64,000 nucleotides of DNA from JAPPLB01 sp965218555 (GCA_965218555.1 OZ244625.1:1798001-1862000), one strand, 5' to 3'; counted from the stretch's first letter, positions 35,117 through 43,468 are shown. Notes: generated by a model not told the origin, from the letters alone. Numbers and translations: made by a program.

Positions 35117-35340
35117 ATGGTCGGTCAGACCGTATCCCGCTGCAAGATCCTCGAAAAACTCGGGGAGGACAGGATGAGTTTCGTCTACAAGAGCCGAAGA
35201 CATCAACCGCAAGCGGCTCGCCGCGCTGAAGTCCCTCGCCGCCCTTCTATTCGGCGACCCGGACGTCAAGGCCGCTTCCTGAGCGAAGCCGAGGCCTCCG
35301 CGGCGTTCGACCACACGAATGTCGAGACCCGAGCCGGGGA
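35117..35340 (+). pseudogene. Remnant of a Ser/Thr protein kinase N-lobe
   Basis: Three frames are needed to follow it: MVGQTVSRCKILEKLGEDRMSFVYK, then AEDINRKRLAALKSLAALLFGDPDVKA, then RFLSEAEASAAFDHTN. This is the start of a PknB-type kinase as found in many copies in Acidobacteria (normally YRILEKLGxGGMGVVYKAED...KRxVALK...RFLxEAxAAAxLDHPN). The glycine loop is degraded (GEDRMS) and there are two frameshifts. Nothing is left after the alpha-C region; the downstream NHL gene begins about 70 bp later. Confidence 0.75.
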
Positions 35341-35409
35341 GATTCACGTGGTCCGCAGTCTTCCGGCCGAGCCGTCAGCCGACGAGCCCGGCTCCATGAA
35401 AGGATTCGA

Positions 35410-36399
35410 ATGAAACCGCAAGGCACCATGGTTTCCGCCAACTACGAAGTCGACCCCGAGTGGCCGGCGATTCCCGAAGGTTGGGACCTCGTCGAGACGG
35501 CGGGCGTCGCGACCGACTCCAACGACCGGGTCTATGTCTTTAATCGCGGCGAGCATCCGGTCATCGTTTTCGAGCGCGACGGCAGCTTTGTCACCGCCTG
35601 GGGCGAAGGTGAGTTCCAACGTGCTCATGGCATCCACATCGGACCGGACGACATCATATATCTGACGGACGACTTGGATCACACCCTCCACAAGTACACG
35701 ACCGACGGCAAGCGGCTGTCGACGCTCGGAGAAAGCGGCAAGCCGTCTGACACCGGCGTCGAGAATAGCGACTACCGTACGATCAAGCGCGCCGCCGGTC
35801 CGTTCAATCAGCCGACCAATATCGCCCTGACCCCGGCGGGTGAGATGTACGTCACCGACGGCTATGGCAACGCCCGAGTGCACAAGTTCTCGGCACGGGA
35901 CGAGTTGCTTTTCTCCTGGGGCGAGCACGGTGACGGCCCCGGTCAGTTCAACCTTCCCCACGGCATCGCGATCGACAGCCGCGGCGTCGTCTACGTCGCC
36001 GATCGAGAGAACGACCGCTTGCAGCTCTTCGAGCCCGACGGGGCTTTCACCGCCGAGTGGACGCAAGTGACCCGTCCGGCCCAAGTGTTCATCGATCCGG
36101 ACGACCGTATCTACGTTGCCGAGATCGGCTGGAGGGTGGGCTTGTTTCCCGGCGTCGAACCGGTCGATCCCGTCGGAGCATATGTCAGCGTCCTTGACCT
36201 CGACGGCAATGTCCTCGATCGTTGGGGCGGCGGCGAGAACCCCTGTGAACCCGGTGCATTCTACGCGCCGCACGACATCTGGGTCGATCGCTTCGGTGAC
36301 ATCTATGTAGGTGAAGTCACGTGGTCGGCGGGCGGTCGCAAGGGTCTCATCCCAAAGAACTGCCCCAGCGTGCAGAAGTTCGTTCGCAAATCGAGCTAG
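35410..36399 (+). CDS. NHL-repeat beta-propeller protein
   Basis: A 329-residue protein with no clear signal peptide. Six blades show the NHL pattern of PxGIAID...VYVADxxNxRLQLF, for instance HGIHIGPDDIIYLTDDLDHTLHKY, PTNIALTPAGEMYVTDGYGNARVHKF and HGIAIDSRGVVYVADRENDRLQLF. Homologues are often annotated peptidylglycine alpha-amidating lyase-like, but the zinc and calcium ligands cannot be verified here. AAGGA precedes the ATG. The stop codon lies 9 bp before the tip of the composite insertion sequence, which therefore could alter any downstream transcription but not the protein. Confidence 0.82.
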   Translation: MKPQGTMVSANYEVDPEWPAIPEGWDLVETAGVATDSNDRVYVFNRGEHPVIVFERDGSFVTAWGEGEFQRAHGIHIGPDDIIYLTDDLDHTLHKYTTDGKRLSTLGESGKPSDTGVENSDYRTIKRAAGPFNQPTNIALTPAGEMYVTDGYGNARVHKFSARDELLFSWGEHGDGPGQFNLPHGIAIDSRGVVYVADRENDRLQLFEPDGAFTAEWTQVTRPAQVFIDPDDRIYVAEIGWRVGLFPGVEPVDPVGAYVSVLDLDGNVLDRWGGGENPCEPGAFYAPHDIWVDRFGDIYVGEVTWSAGGRKGLIPKNCPSVQKFVRKSS

Positions 36400-36408
36400 C
36401 GGCGCACC

Positions 36409-37497
36409 CTAGTGCGCTGTCCCGGAAATATATAAACAAAGTCGTTCGATCTTGGCGAGGATGGATTCGGCCGTGGCGGTCCAGACGAAGGGGCTGGTGT
36501 TGGCGTTGTAGTGTTCGACGAAGCGCTCAATGTTACGGACGAGAGCCTTGACGCTGGAGAAGGAACCACGGCGAATGGCCTTCTGGGTAATGATGCCGAA
36601 CCAGCGTTCGACTTGGTTGAGCCAGGAGGCATAGGTTGGGGTGAAATGAAGGTGGTAGCGAGGACGCCGGGCGAGCCAGGCACGAACTTTGGGATGTTTG
36701 TGGGTGGCATAGTTATCGACGATGAGATGGATGTCGAGGTTGCGCGGCACACTGCCGTCGATCTGACGCAGGAAAGCGAGGAACTCCTGATGGCGGTGTC
36801 GCGGTTTACAGCGTGTGATGACTTGCCCCGTGGCAACATCGAGAGCAGCGAACAGAGTGGTCGTACCGTGACGTTGGTAGTCGTGGGTGACGCCTTCGAG
36901 GTAGCCAAGGCCCATCGGGAGGAGGGGCTGAGTCCGCTGAAGAGCCTGGACCTGGGTCTTCTCATCGACCGAGAGCACCACGGCGTGGTCCGGGGGGTTG
37001 AGGTAGAGACCGACGATGTCGCGGACTTTCTCGACGAAGAACGGGTCGTTGGAAATCTTGAAATGCCGCTGGCGATGCGGCTGCACGCCGAACAGCTCGA
37101 ACCACCGCTGGACAGTACTCTTCGAGACTCCCGTGTGTTGGGCCATCGAACGCACGCTCCAGTGCGAACCATCCGGGGGGTCGGTTCCGAGGGCCGTGTT
37201 GATGACTTCGGCAACACGTTCATCGTCATGCCTGCGGGGGCGTCCGGGACGCAGTTCATCGTGGAGTCCGGAGACTCCCTGTTCACGATAGCGCTTGCGC
37301 CACTTGCCAACGGTCGTATTGGTGACACCGAGACGCCGGGCTACGGTCGAGCCGGGAACGCCTGCGGCGCAGGCGAGCACAATCTGGGCCCTCCGCACCA
37401 GACTATGCGGCAGCGTTCGGGAGCGGGCGAGGCTCCGCAGTTCCGTTTCCTCGCTTTCACGGAGAGTGATGGGAGCAACGGGGCGACCGCGTGGCAT
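36409..37497 (-). CDS. IS630 transposase, intact
   Basis: About 362 residues from the ATG at 37497, chosen because GGAGG lies six bases upstream. An N-terminal helix-turn-helix (RAQIVLACAAGVPGSTVARRLGVTNTTVGKWRKRY) and a second winged domain precede the DDE core: VVLSVDEKTQVQAL, LIVDNYATHKHPKV and TPTYASWLNQVERWFG. All three acidic residues are present, so the enzyme may be active. Its stop TAG (36409-36411) is formed with the duplicated TA and a flanking C, so the target site supplies part of the stop. Confidence 0.92.
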   Translation of the reverse strand: MPRGRPVAPITLRESEETELRSLARSRTLPHSLVRRAQIVLACAAGVPGSTVARRLGVTNTTVGKWRKRYREQGVSGLHDELRPGRPRRHDDERVAEVINTALGTDPPDGSHWSVRSMAQHTGVSKSTVQRWFELFGVQPHRQRHFKISNDPFFVEKVRDIVGLYLNPPDHAVVLSVDEKTQVQALQRTQPLLPMGLGYLEGVTHDYQRHGTTTLFAALDVATGQVITRCKPRHRHQEFLAFLRQIDGSVPRNLDIHLIVDNYATHKHPKVRAWLARRPRYHLHFTPTYASWLNQVERWFGIITQKAIRRGSFSSVKALVRNIERFVEHYNANTSPFVWTATAESILAKIERLCLYISGTAH

Positions 37498-37560
37498 GGG
37501 CATACCTCCAGAAACCAAAAGTTGCCCATTAATATATCATATATTTCCGGGACAGTACAC
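36412..37560 (-). mobile_element. IS630-family insertion sequence inserted at a CTAG
   Basis: An 1149-bp element. The terminal inverted repeats are GTGCGCTGTCCCGGAAATAT at the left and GTGTACTGTCCCGGAAATAT (inverted) at the right, two mismatches. The TA target duplication typical of IS630/Tc1-mariner elements is at 36410-36411 and 37561-37562. Removing the element rebuilds CTAGCAGTCC, the left tip of the adjacent IS1182-like element, so IS630 came second. Confidence 0.88.
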
Positions 37561-39032
37561 TAGCAGTCCGTGGTAAAAGTACATTTCATGGGACAATTGT
37601 TTTATGGCGATGGGGCGACGTAAGCGGCGGCAACGGCAGAAAGATCTGTGGGTAGCGGTGTGTGACATGCCGCGCACTGCGGCGCATCCCTTCTATCGCA
37701 AGCTCAACGAACTGCTGGACGAACACGGCTTTGATCACTTTGTGGAAGGGCTTTGCGAGAAGTTCTATGCGCCCACGATGGGACGGCCCTCGCTGGTGCC
37801 CGGCATCTATTTCCGCAGCCTGCTGATCGGGTACTTCGAAGGCATCGACTCCGAGCGTGGGATCGGGTGGCGTATCGGGGACTCGCTGTCGCTGCGGCAC
37901 TTCCTGCAGGTTGAGTTCGATGAGGCGACGCCCGAGCACTCGACGATCTCACGCACCCGGCGGCTGATCGATCTGGAAACGCATCGCGCGGTGTTCGGTT
38001 GGGTGTTACAGCTTGTGGCGAAGGCCGGACTGCTCAAAGGCGGCACGATCGGGGTGGACGCCACGACGCTGGAGGCGAACGCGGCGCTGCGTACGATCGT
38101 GCGGCGGGCGAGCGGGGAGAGCTACGAAGAGTTCCTGACCCGGCTGGCGGCGGAGTCGGGGATCGAAACGCCGACGAGGGAGCAGTTGGCGAAGCTCGAC
38201 AAGAAGCGCAACAACAAAGGCTCGAACAAAGATTGGCGCCACCCCCATGATCCTGACGCGAAGATCACCAAGATGAAAGACGGGCGCACGCACTTGGCCC
38301 ACAAGGCCGAACAGGCGGTGGACTTGGAGACGGGCGCAGTGCTGGCGGTAACGCTGGAAGGCGCCGACCAAGGCGACACGACGACGCTGGCCGAGACGCT
38401 GAGCGAGGCGGCGGAACAAGTGGCGGCGGTGGCTGCGGACGAGCAGGCGAACGAGCAGATGGCGGCGGCGGGGATCACCGAAGTGGTGGCCGATAAGGGA
38501 TATCACAGCAACGACGTGTTGACGGACTTGACGGACTTGGAGATCCGTTGCTACATCAGCGAACCGGATCGTGGCCGACGACGCTGGCGAGGTAAGCCGC
38601 AGGCGCGGGCCGCGGTGTACGCCAATCGGCGGCGGATCCGCGGGGCGCGGGGGCGACGCTTATTGCGCTGGCGCGCCGAGCGGGTCGAACGCAGCTTTGC
38701 TCATTTGTATGATCGCGGCGGGATGAGGCGGACGCATCTGCGGGGCCGAAGAAATATTTGCAAGCGACTCCTGATTCAGGTGAGCGGCTTCAACCTGTCG
38801 CTGGTGCTGCGACAGAAGCTGGGCGCGGGCACGCCGCGGGGGGTGCGGGTGGCGAAAAAGGCCCTCCGACGGCTCGAAAAACAGCTATCGCGACGACTGC
38901 AGACTGCAAGGCGGACTTGGCGCCGCTGCCGCCATGCGTTGGGTTGGACGTTCTTCGAAGCGAAACTGCAATCCCCCTTCCAAGCGTCGGCCCCTCTCGC
39001 TGAAAATGACTACTTCTGCCACGGGCTGCTAG
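37560..39032 (+). mobile_element. IS1182/IS4-like insertion sequence
   Basis: About 1470 bp. The left end CTAGCAGTCCGTGGTAAAAG and the inverted right end CTAGCAGCCCGTGGCAGAAG match at 17 of 20 positions. CTAG may be part of the inverted repeat or a 4-bp target duplication. The left CTAG has been split by the IS630 element. The right end lies about 120 bp before the pgsA-like stop. Family placement rests on the transposase sequence and is approximate. Confidence 0.78.
37604..39031 (+). CDS. IS1182/IS4-like transposase, C-terminus out of frame
   Basis: The N-terminal domain (MGRPSLVPGIYFRSLLIGYFEGIDSERG) and the DDE core are complete, with GTIGVDATTLEANAALRTIVRR, a KMKDGRTHLAHKAEQAVDLETGAVLAV block, VVADKGYHSNDVL and RAERVERSFAHLYDRGGMRRTHLRG. 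In the main frame translation runs out of the element to 39358, antisense to the pgsA-like gene. The +1 frame instead ends at the terminal CTAG as TSATGC followed by TAG, which is the C-terminus expected for this family. A late frameshift (about 38850-38940) therefore probably altered the last 50 or so residues. Activity is uncertain. Confidence 0.8.
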
Positions 39033-39151
39033 GCCGCATCGAATCCCAGCGAGAGCGGATCGCTGCTGAGGGCAGCGCCCTCAAGGAGCAGTCTGGCCGG
39101 GGTGTCGAATGCAATGAGATGCGTCGAGGCCTCCCAGCGGCCCGTTCGCTT

Positions 39152-39781
39152 CTACTCCCCTTCGCCGGCACTGGGGTACGCGTACAAACGCCGCGATACC
39201 TCCAGTGCGTAGTGCACTGCGCTGAATACCGTCGTGACGGCGGTCATCGCGACGAGCGCCGTGATCACTCCTTGCGACCAGCCTGCCCTGATCACATTAT
39301 TCAGCAGGACCGTAATCAACGTAATGAACTGAACCACGGTATTCGTCTTGCCCAGTAGACTGGGCGGAAAGTTGCGCACGGATGTCGTCAGCACAACAAC
39401 AAGAACAGTGGCGATGATGATCACATCGCGCAGCAAGACGAGGATCGTCAGCCACCAGGGAATCGCGCCGTTCACGGACTGAGCAACGAAGCAGGAACTC
39501 AGCAGCAGCTTGTCCGCGATAGGATCCAGATACTGGCCGAGCCGCGTTTTCTGGTTGAATCGGCGCGCCACGACGCCATCGATGACGTCGGTCAGCGCAG
39601 CGGCGACAAAAAGCCAAAGACTTGCCGTGTGTTGCCCGTAGATCATCGAGATCAAGACGAAAGGCAACACGACCATCCGCAACAGCGTAAGTTGGTTCGG
39701 AACGGTGAGAACCTGGCTGAGCTGCGGCCGCTCAGCCGCTCGCGTTGCCCGCTTTATGTCGCTGATGGTGTTCTCGGGCAT
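39152..39781 (-). CDS. CDP-alcohol phosphatidyltransferase (PgsA-like)
   Basis: About 209 residues from the ATG at 39781, one base after the stop of the upstream gene (an alternative start at 39817 overlaps it). The family motif D-G-x2-A-R-x8-G-x3-D-x3-D is complete as DGVVARRFNQKTRLGQYLDPIADK. Four to six transmembrane helices follow. Enzymes of this type make phosphatidylglycerophosphate from CDP-diacylglycerol and glycerol-3-phosphate, or cardiolipin. Which lipid is made here cannot be told. Confidence 0.9.
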   Translation of the reverse strand: MPENTISDIKRATRAAERPQLSQVLTVPNQLTLLRMVVLPFVLISMIYGQHTASLWLFVAAALTDVIDGVVARRFNQKTRLGQYLDPIADKLLLSSCFVAQSVNGAIPWWLTILVLLRDVIIIATVLVVVLTTSVRNFPPSLLGKTNTVVQFITLITVLLNNVIRAGWSQGVITALVAMTAVTTVFSAVHYALEVSRRLYAYPSAGEGE

Positions 39782-39782
39782 G

Positions 39783-40751
39783 TCAGGTAAAGTGTCGGAT
39801 ACTTTGCTTCGTTTCATGCATCAAAGCAATCGCCAAGTCTTCGATCTCCGTGCTCCGCGCCAGCTTCTCGCGCCAACCGTCCGGGAAATTCGCGTAGCCG
39901 TAGTAGGCCCCGGCCAACTGCCCGTACACAGCCGCCGTGGTCTCGGCATTGTGCGCCAGTCGTACGGCTAGCAAAGCGCCTGCGGCGAAATCGCTCGTCT
40001 TGTAAAAAGCCCAGAGCGCCGCTTCGAGGGTGTCCGCCGCGCTTCCGGAGGCGGCAAGTTCAGCGGCCTGCTTCTGCTTGTAGATGCCGCGCGCAATGCA
40101 GTCGATCGCCGGGCTCAATGCGACATGCTGGAAAAGCCAATAGTTGTAGACGGGCGAGTAGAGATCCGAAAGCAGGGCCTCCTTCGACTCGTTGCGGAGT
40201 GCACCGACGATGAGACCCGTCATGTATCGGCAAGCATCCACCGCATCGACCGCCGCGTCCGTGGTGCGCGACATCTGGGCCGCAATCTCCTTCGCCCGGG
40301 CGCCGTCGTGAATCAAATACATCGGTATCGGAGCCAGCCTCGCCAGCGAGCTGCTGCCGGCCTTCGAAGGGTCGTCCGACCCCGCAAAAGGGTCTCCGGT
40401 CGACTCGTAGCGACTGAGCGCCTCCCACAATGCCGACTCCGGTTCCGGGGCGCTGCCGTTGCTACCCACCTGGCTCTGCCGCCACCATTGCAGATAGCGA
40501 TCCATTTGGTCGCGCGGATCGAATCCTCGGCGTTCCAGCAGGCTGCCGGCCAAGCAAACAGCTATCGACGCGGTGACGGTCCACCGGACGGATTCGAGAG
40601 CATTCGGACCCTCACCGGCCGACTCTTCCGAGGGCTCCAAACTGCCGCGAGCGCGGGACTGGTAAGCCGCACCGAGAACAGATCCAACGGCCAAGCCGAC
40701 GAGAGCGCCCCGATATCGATCCGTAAGATTCACCGTCGAAAACCAACTCAT
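39783..40751 (-). CDS. ADP-ribosylglycohydrolase-family protein lacking canonical metal ligands
   Basis: A 322-residue all-helical protein from the ATG at 40751, which keeps the upstream repeat out of the coding region. It has the family opening RYRGALVGLAVGSVLGAAYQ and the closing TTAAVYGQLAGAYYGYANFP. The metal-binding TDDT motif is replaced by WTVTASIAV, and the late D-x-D-T motif by NAETTAA. It should therefore not bind the two magnesium ions of true ADP-ribosyl hydrolases such as DraG or ARH3. A structural, binding or different hydrolytic role is likely. It is coupled to the pgsA-like gene. Confidence 0.78.
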   Translation of the reverse strand: MSWFSTVNLTDRYRGALVGLAVGSVLGAAYQSRARGSLEPSEESAGEGPNALESVRWTVTASIAVCLAGSLLERRGFDPRDQMDRYLQWWRQSQVGSNGSAPEPESALWEALSRYESTGDPFAGSDDPSKAGSSSLARLAPIPMYLIHDGARAKEIAAQMSRTTDAAVDAVDACRYMTGLIVGALRNESKEALLSDLYSPVYNYWLFQHVALSPAIDCIARGIYKQKQAAELAASGSAADTLEAALWAFYKTSDFAAGALLAVRLAHNAETTAAVYGQLAGAYYGYANFPDGWREKLARSTEIEDLAIALMHETKQSIRHFT

Positions 40752-40789
40752 TCTAGCGCGGAAATCCATCTGACCCTTCATGTGACCAG

Positions 40790-40940
40790 CCTGCATTTCG
40801 CACAACGCGGCAAAGCGAAGTGCCTGAGAGGGGTGTCAGGACGACGCGCGCGGAGGTGTGGTTGACGCTGCATTGGGCACAGCAAGCAAGTGCTACGAAG
40901 TCATGACGGGCTTGTCGCGTGCTTCCCCCGTCAGCGACTA
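40790..40940. repeat. Extragenic repeat, left half, interrupted by IS110
   Basis: Begins CCTGCATTTCGCACAAC and continues with a 150-bp sequence similar to 48323-48478, sharing GTCAGGACGA, TTGACG, GCACAGCAAGCAAG-like and GTCGCG blocks in the same order. The matching right arm GTGGTGAGAAATGCAGG lies at 42081-42097, beyond the IS110 element. It is non-coding and upstream of the ADP-ribosylglycohydrolase-like gene. Confidence 0.6.
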
Positions 40941-40942
40941 TG

Positions 40943-41903
40943 TCAAGCAGGAAATGGGATCCAGGGTCGATCGTCGCGGATCATGGCATTGAGCGCAACC
41001 AGCAGCTTACGAGCGACGGCAATCAGTGCGACCTGCTTCGGCTTACCGACTGCGAGCAGACGGGCGCGGAAGGCGGCCAGCTGGGGGTCACAGCGCACCG
41101 CGGCGCGGGCCGCCAGGTACAACGCCTTGCGCACACGGGGACGGCCTCCGGCGATCCTCCGCCGGGCGCGGAATTGCCCGCTGTCACGGGCCAGCGGCGC
41201 CAGACCGACCAAGGCGGCGGCTTGTCTCCCGCTGAGTTGTCCCAACTCCGGCAGATCGGCCACCAAGGCCCAAGAGGTCTTCGGTCCTATGCCCGGCTCG
41301 CTGGCAGGCGGCAGGCTGTTCGCGCAGTGCTCGTTGCACTTGCTGCTCCAGCAGCGCGATCTGCTGGCTCAGAGAAGCGATCACCCGCTCCACGCTCGCC
41401 ACAGCCGCAGCGCCTTGCAGTTGCTGCTGGCGGGTACGCTGCCGGGCTCGTAGGCCCACCAGCGCATCGAGATGGTGCAACAACTCGCGCAACTCCCGCC
41501 GTTGCTGGCTCGGCAAGCGTGTCGCTGCGGGTCGCAGCCGCTCACCGAACAGCGCCAACACCTGCGCATCGAGTCGATCAGTTTTCGCCAGTTGTCCCAA
41601 CGAGCGAGCGAAGTCGCGCACGCGTTTGGGGTTCACCACGGCCACTCTCAACCCGGCGGCTTGCAGCGCCGCCCACACTGCTGTCTCCCATCCACCGCTG
41701 GCCTCCATGACAACGAACTGCGGCTCGAATCTCGCCAGCTCGGCTGCCAGCGCGAGAAGTTCTCTGACCCGCCGCGGCCGTCGGCCGCTGGGCTCTGCTT
41801 TGCGGTTGAGAACAAAAACATCAACGTACTGCTTGGAGGCATCGATGCCAACAATGATGGCAGTAGAATCAATAGACACGGTCGGAACCCCCTTCCTTGT
41901 CAT
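40943..41903 (-). pseudogene. IS110 DEDD transposase/recombinase, frameshifted
   Basis: The N-terminal RuvC-like part is intact, with the DEDD acidic residues in IVGIDASKQYVDVFVL, FVVMEASGGWE and LAKTDRLDAQVLALF, followed by the coiled coil (about 140-225). Near 41290 the frame changes. The C-terminal Transposase_20 domain continues in another frame as EPGIGPKTSWALVADLPELGQLSGRQAAALVGLAPLARDSG, which holds the catalytic serine region. Together the parts match a full IS110 protein of about 320 residues. One indel separates them. The start (41903 or a nearby GTG) is uncertain. Confidence 0.85.
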
Positions 41904-42080
41904 ACGGGCTCTCGGGCCCCAGCGACTATGCGGGGTCTCCGGCCGAGGCACGCGGTGTCGCTACTGCTGACGGACGGGCTCGCAGCCCTTGGTGGTACGA
42001 TCGAGCCGACACCGCGTCGGGAGGAGCCGCTAGCTAGCGGCTCCTCACTCGCCTCTTGCCCCTACCTTGCCACATACAAG
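41904..42080 (-). ncRNA. Candidate IS110 non-coding end (possible bridge RNA)
   Basis: This stretch upstream of the transposase has two strong inverted repeats. CGCGGTGTCG (41951-41960) pairs with 42007-42016 across a 46-nt loop that contains shorter stems. A perfect 26-bp palindrome with arms GAGGAGCCGCTAG/CTAGCGGCTCCTC spans 42021-42046. IS110-group elements such as IS621 carry a structured bridge RNA in this position that guides target and donor choice. The call rests only on position and folding potential. Confidence 0.3.
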
Positions 42081-42097
42081 GTGGTGAGAAATGCAGG
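42081..42097. repeat. Extragenic repeat right arm
   Basis: GTGGTGAGAAATGCAGG, the exact inverse of the repeat core CCTGCATTTCTCACCAC at 46526 and 48323. It marks the right flank of the IS110 insertion and lies 15 bp before the next start codon. Confidence 0.75.
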
Positions 42098-42111
42098 GAA
42101 GATCCACTGTA

Positions 42112-43116
42112 ATGACACTCAAACTCAGCCATGGCCTTGTTCTGCTCTTCGCTGCCTCTCTCGTGACGGCCTGTACACCTGAGGCGCCTACGGAAGAGGA
42201 GCCTGCAATACCGGCTCCGACCGCCGTGCTGGAGGCGGGGGCGGAGCTGGGGACGGCGGTGTCGGTCGTATTCACCGAAGGCCCTGCCGCGGATGCTGAA
42301 GGGAACGTCTACTTCAGCGAAATCCGCGGCAATCGCATTCTCAAGTACATCCCCAGCGGCGGGTGGACCGAGTTCCGGAATCCCAGCCGACGCGCCAACG
42401 GTCTGGCTTTCGATCAGGAAGGCCGCCTGGTTGCGTGCGAAGGAGCAGCCCCGGGGGGCGGACGGCAAGTCACTCGCATCGACATGACGTCCGGCGAGGT
42501 CGAAGTGCTCGCGGACCGGTATGAGGGCAAAAGGCTCAACAGTCCGAACGATCTGGTGATCGACCGCCAGGGCCACATCTACTTTACCGATCCGCGTTAC
42601 GGCGATCAGGCAGGCAGGGAACTGGATAGCGAGGACGTCTACCTGATAGACCGCGACGGCCGCCTCAGGCGCGTCCTGACAAGACCGGATGTCAACAAGC
42701 CAAACGGCATCGGGATCTCTCCCGACGGCAAAACGCTGTACGTCGCGGATACGATCCCGGAACCACGGCAAGCGCGGGTCATGGCTTTCGATCTCGCTGA
42801 GGACGGCACACCGTCCAACGGCCGCGTGCACTACAGCTTCGGCAGCGGCCGCGGCATCGACGGCATGGCGATCGATAGCAAAGGCAATATCTACGGGGCC
42901 GCCGGGAACAACAACAATCCACCCGAGAACTACGCCGGGATCTACGTCATCACTCCTGCGGGAAAGTTGGCCGGGAGGATCTCCATTCCCGAGGACGCGG
43001 TCACAAACTGCACCTTCGGAGGCAAGGGGTTGCGTACGCTCTACATAACGGCCGGCAAAAACCTGTATGAAATCCGTACGATGAACCCCGGCAGTCTTGT
43101 TTACCCTCCCCTCTAA
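42112..43116 (+). CDS. SMP-30/gluconolactonase-like lipoprotein, second copy
   Basis: A 334-residue exported propeller from the ATG at 42112, with a lipoprotein signal (LLFAASLVTACTPEAP). The metal-site segments are VFTEGPAADAEGNVYFSEI, KRLNSPNDLVIDRQGHIYFTDPRYG and NKPNGIGISPDGKTLYVADT. It is closer to LRE/ gluconolactonase homologues than to the NHL gene and shares its plan with 18420-19448. Its promoter region holds the IS110 element and repeat arm, so expression may be altered. Confidence 0.9.
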   Translation: MTLKLSHGLVLLFAASLVTACTPEAPTEEEPAIPAPTAVLEAGAELGTAVSVVFTEGPAADAEGNVYFSEIRGNRILKYIPSGGWTEFRNPSRRANGLAFDQEGRLVACEGAAPGGGRQVTRIDMTSGEVEVLADRYEGKRLNSPNDLVIDRQGHIYFTDPRYGDQAGRELDSEDVYLIDRDGRLRRVLTRPDVNKPNGIGISPDGKTLYVADTIPEPRQARVMAFDLAEDGTPSNGRVHYSFGSGRGIDGMAIDSKGNIYGAAGNNNNPPENYAGIYVITPAGKLAGRISIPEDAVTNCTFGGKGLRTLYITAGKNLYEIRTMNPGSLVYPPL

Positions 43117-43135
43117 AGTCGCCCACGCGGCAATG

Positions 43136-43468
43136 TCATTTGCGCGGCGGAGGCGCCATCACGACCATAACGATCAGCCGCTCCGGTCCCGGATTCCTCA
43201 GCGCATGCTCTTCGCCCGAGCGGGCGAGCACGAGGTCCCCGGCCTTGATGCGACTGCTGTCTGTCCCTACGGTCACGTCTCCCTCCCCTTCGAGGACGAA
43301 ATAGAGCTTGTCCTGACCCGCGTGCGTGTGAAGCTGATGCTCCTGGCCTGGTTCGAAGGAGTTCAATCCCGCGAATAGATGCTCGCTCGAAGCCAAGTCC
43401 GCCTTGCCCATTTTCTCGGCACGGAAAACCGCCCGCGCCGCCGCATTCGTCACCATCATGTCCGACAT
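43136..43468 (-). CDS. Cupin-domain protein
   Basis: A 110-residue small beta-barrel protein from the ATG at 43468 (GAGAG just upstream). The metal-binding cupin motifs are EHQLHTHAGQDKLYFVLEGEGDV (H-x-H-x3-4-E) and GDLVLARSGEEHALRNPG (late His). Single-domain cupins of this type bind a metal and a small ligand or act as isomerases or dioxygenases. The ligand is unknown. It converges on the SMP-30-like gene with a 19-bp gap. Confidence 0.9.
   Translation of the reverse strand: MSDMMVTNAAARAVFRAEKMGKADLASSEHLFAGLNSFEPGQEHQLHTHAGQDKLYFVLEGEGDVTVGTDSSRIKAGDLVLARSGEEHALRNPGPERLIVMVVMAPPPRK

Larger units (their letters stand above)
40941..42080 (-). mobile_element. IS110-family insertion sequence (boundaries approximate)
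   Basis: Defined by its transposase and by the break in the flanking extragenic repeat, whose two arms lie just outside. IS110 elements lack classical terminal inverted repeats, and many insert into repetitive extragenic palindromes, which fits this site. There is a 3' end of only a few bases after the transposase and a structured non-coding stretch of about 180 bp 5' of it. The transposase is frameshifted, so this copy is probably inactive. Confidence 0.65.

Noticed and set aside
39032..39358. C-terminal 109 residues of the IS1182-like transposase frame
   Set aside because: This part lies outside the element and antisense to the pgsA-like gene; it is read-through and not protein sequence.
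42021..42046. Perfect 26-bp palindrome read as an intrinsic terminator
   Set aside because: There is no T-run on either side, and it lies in the 5' non-coding region of the IS110 transposase.
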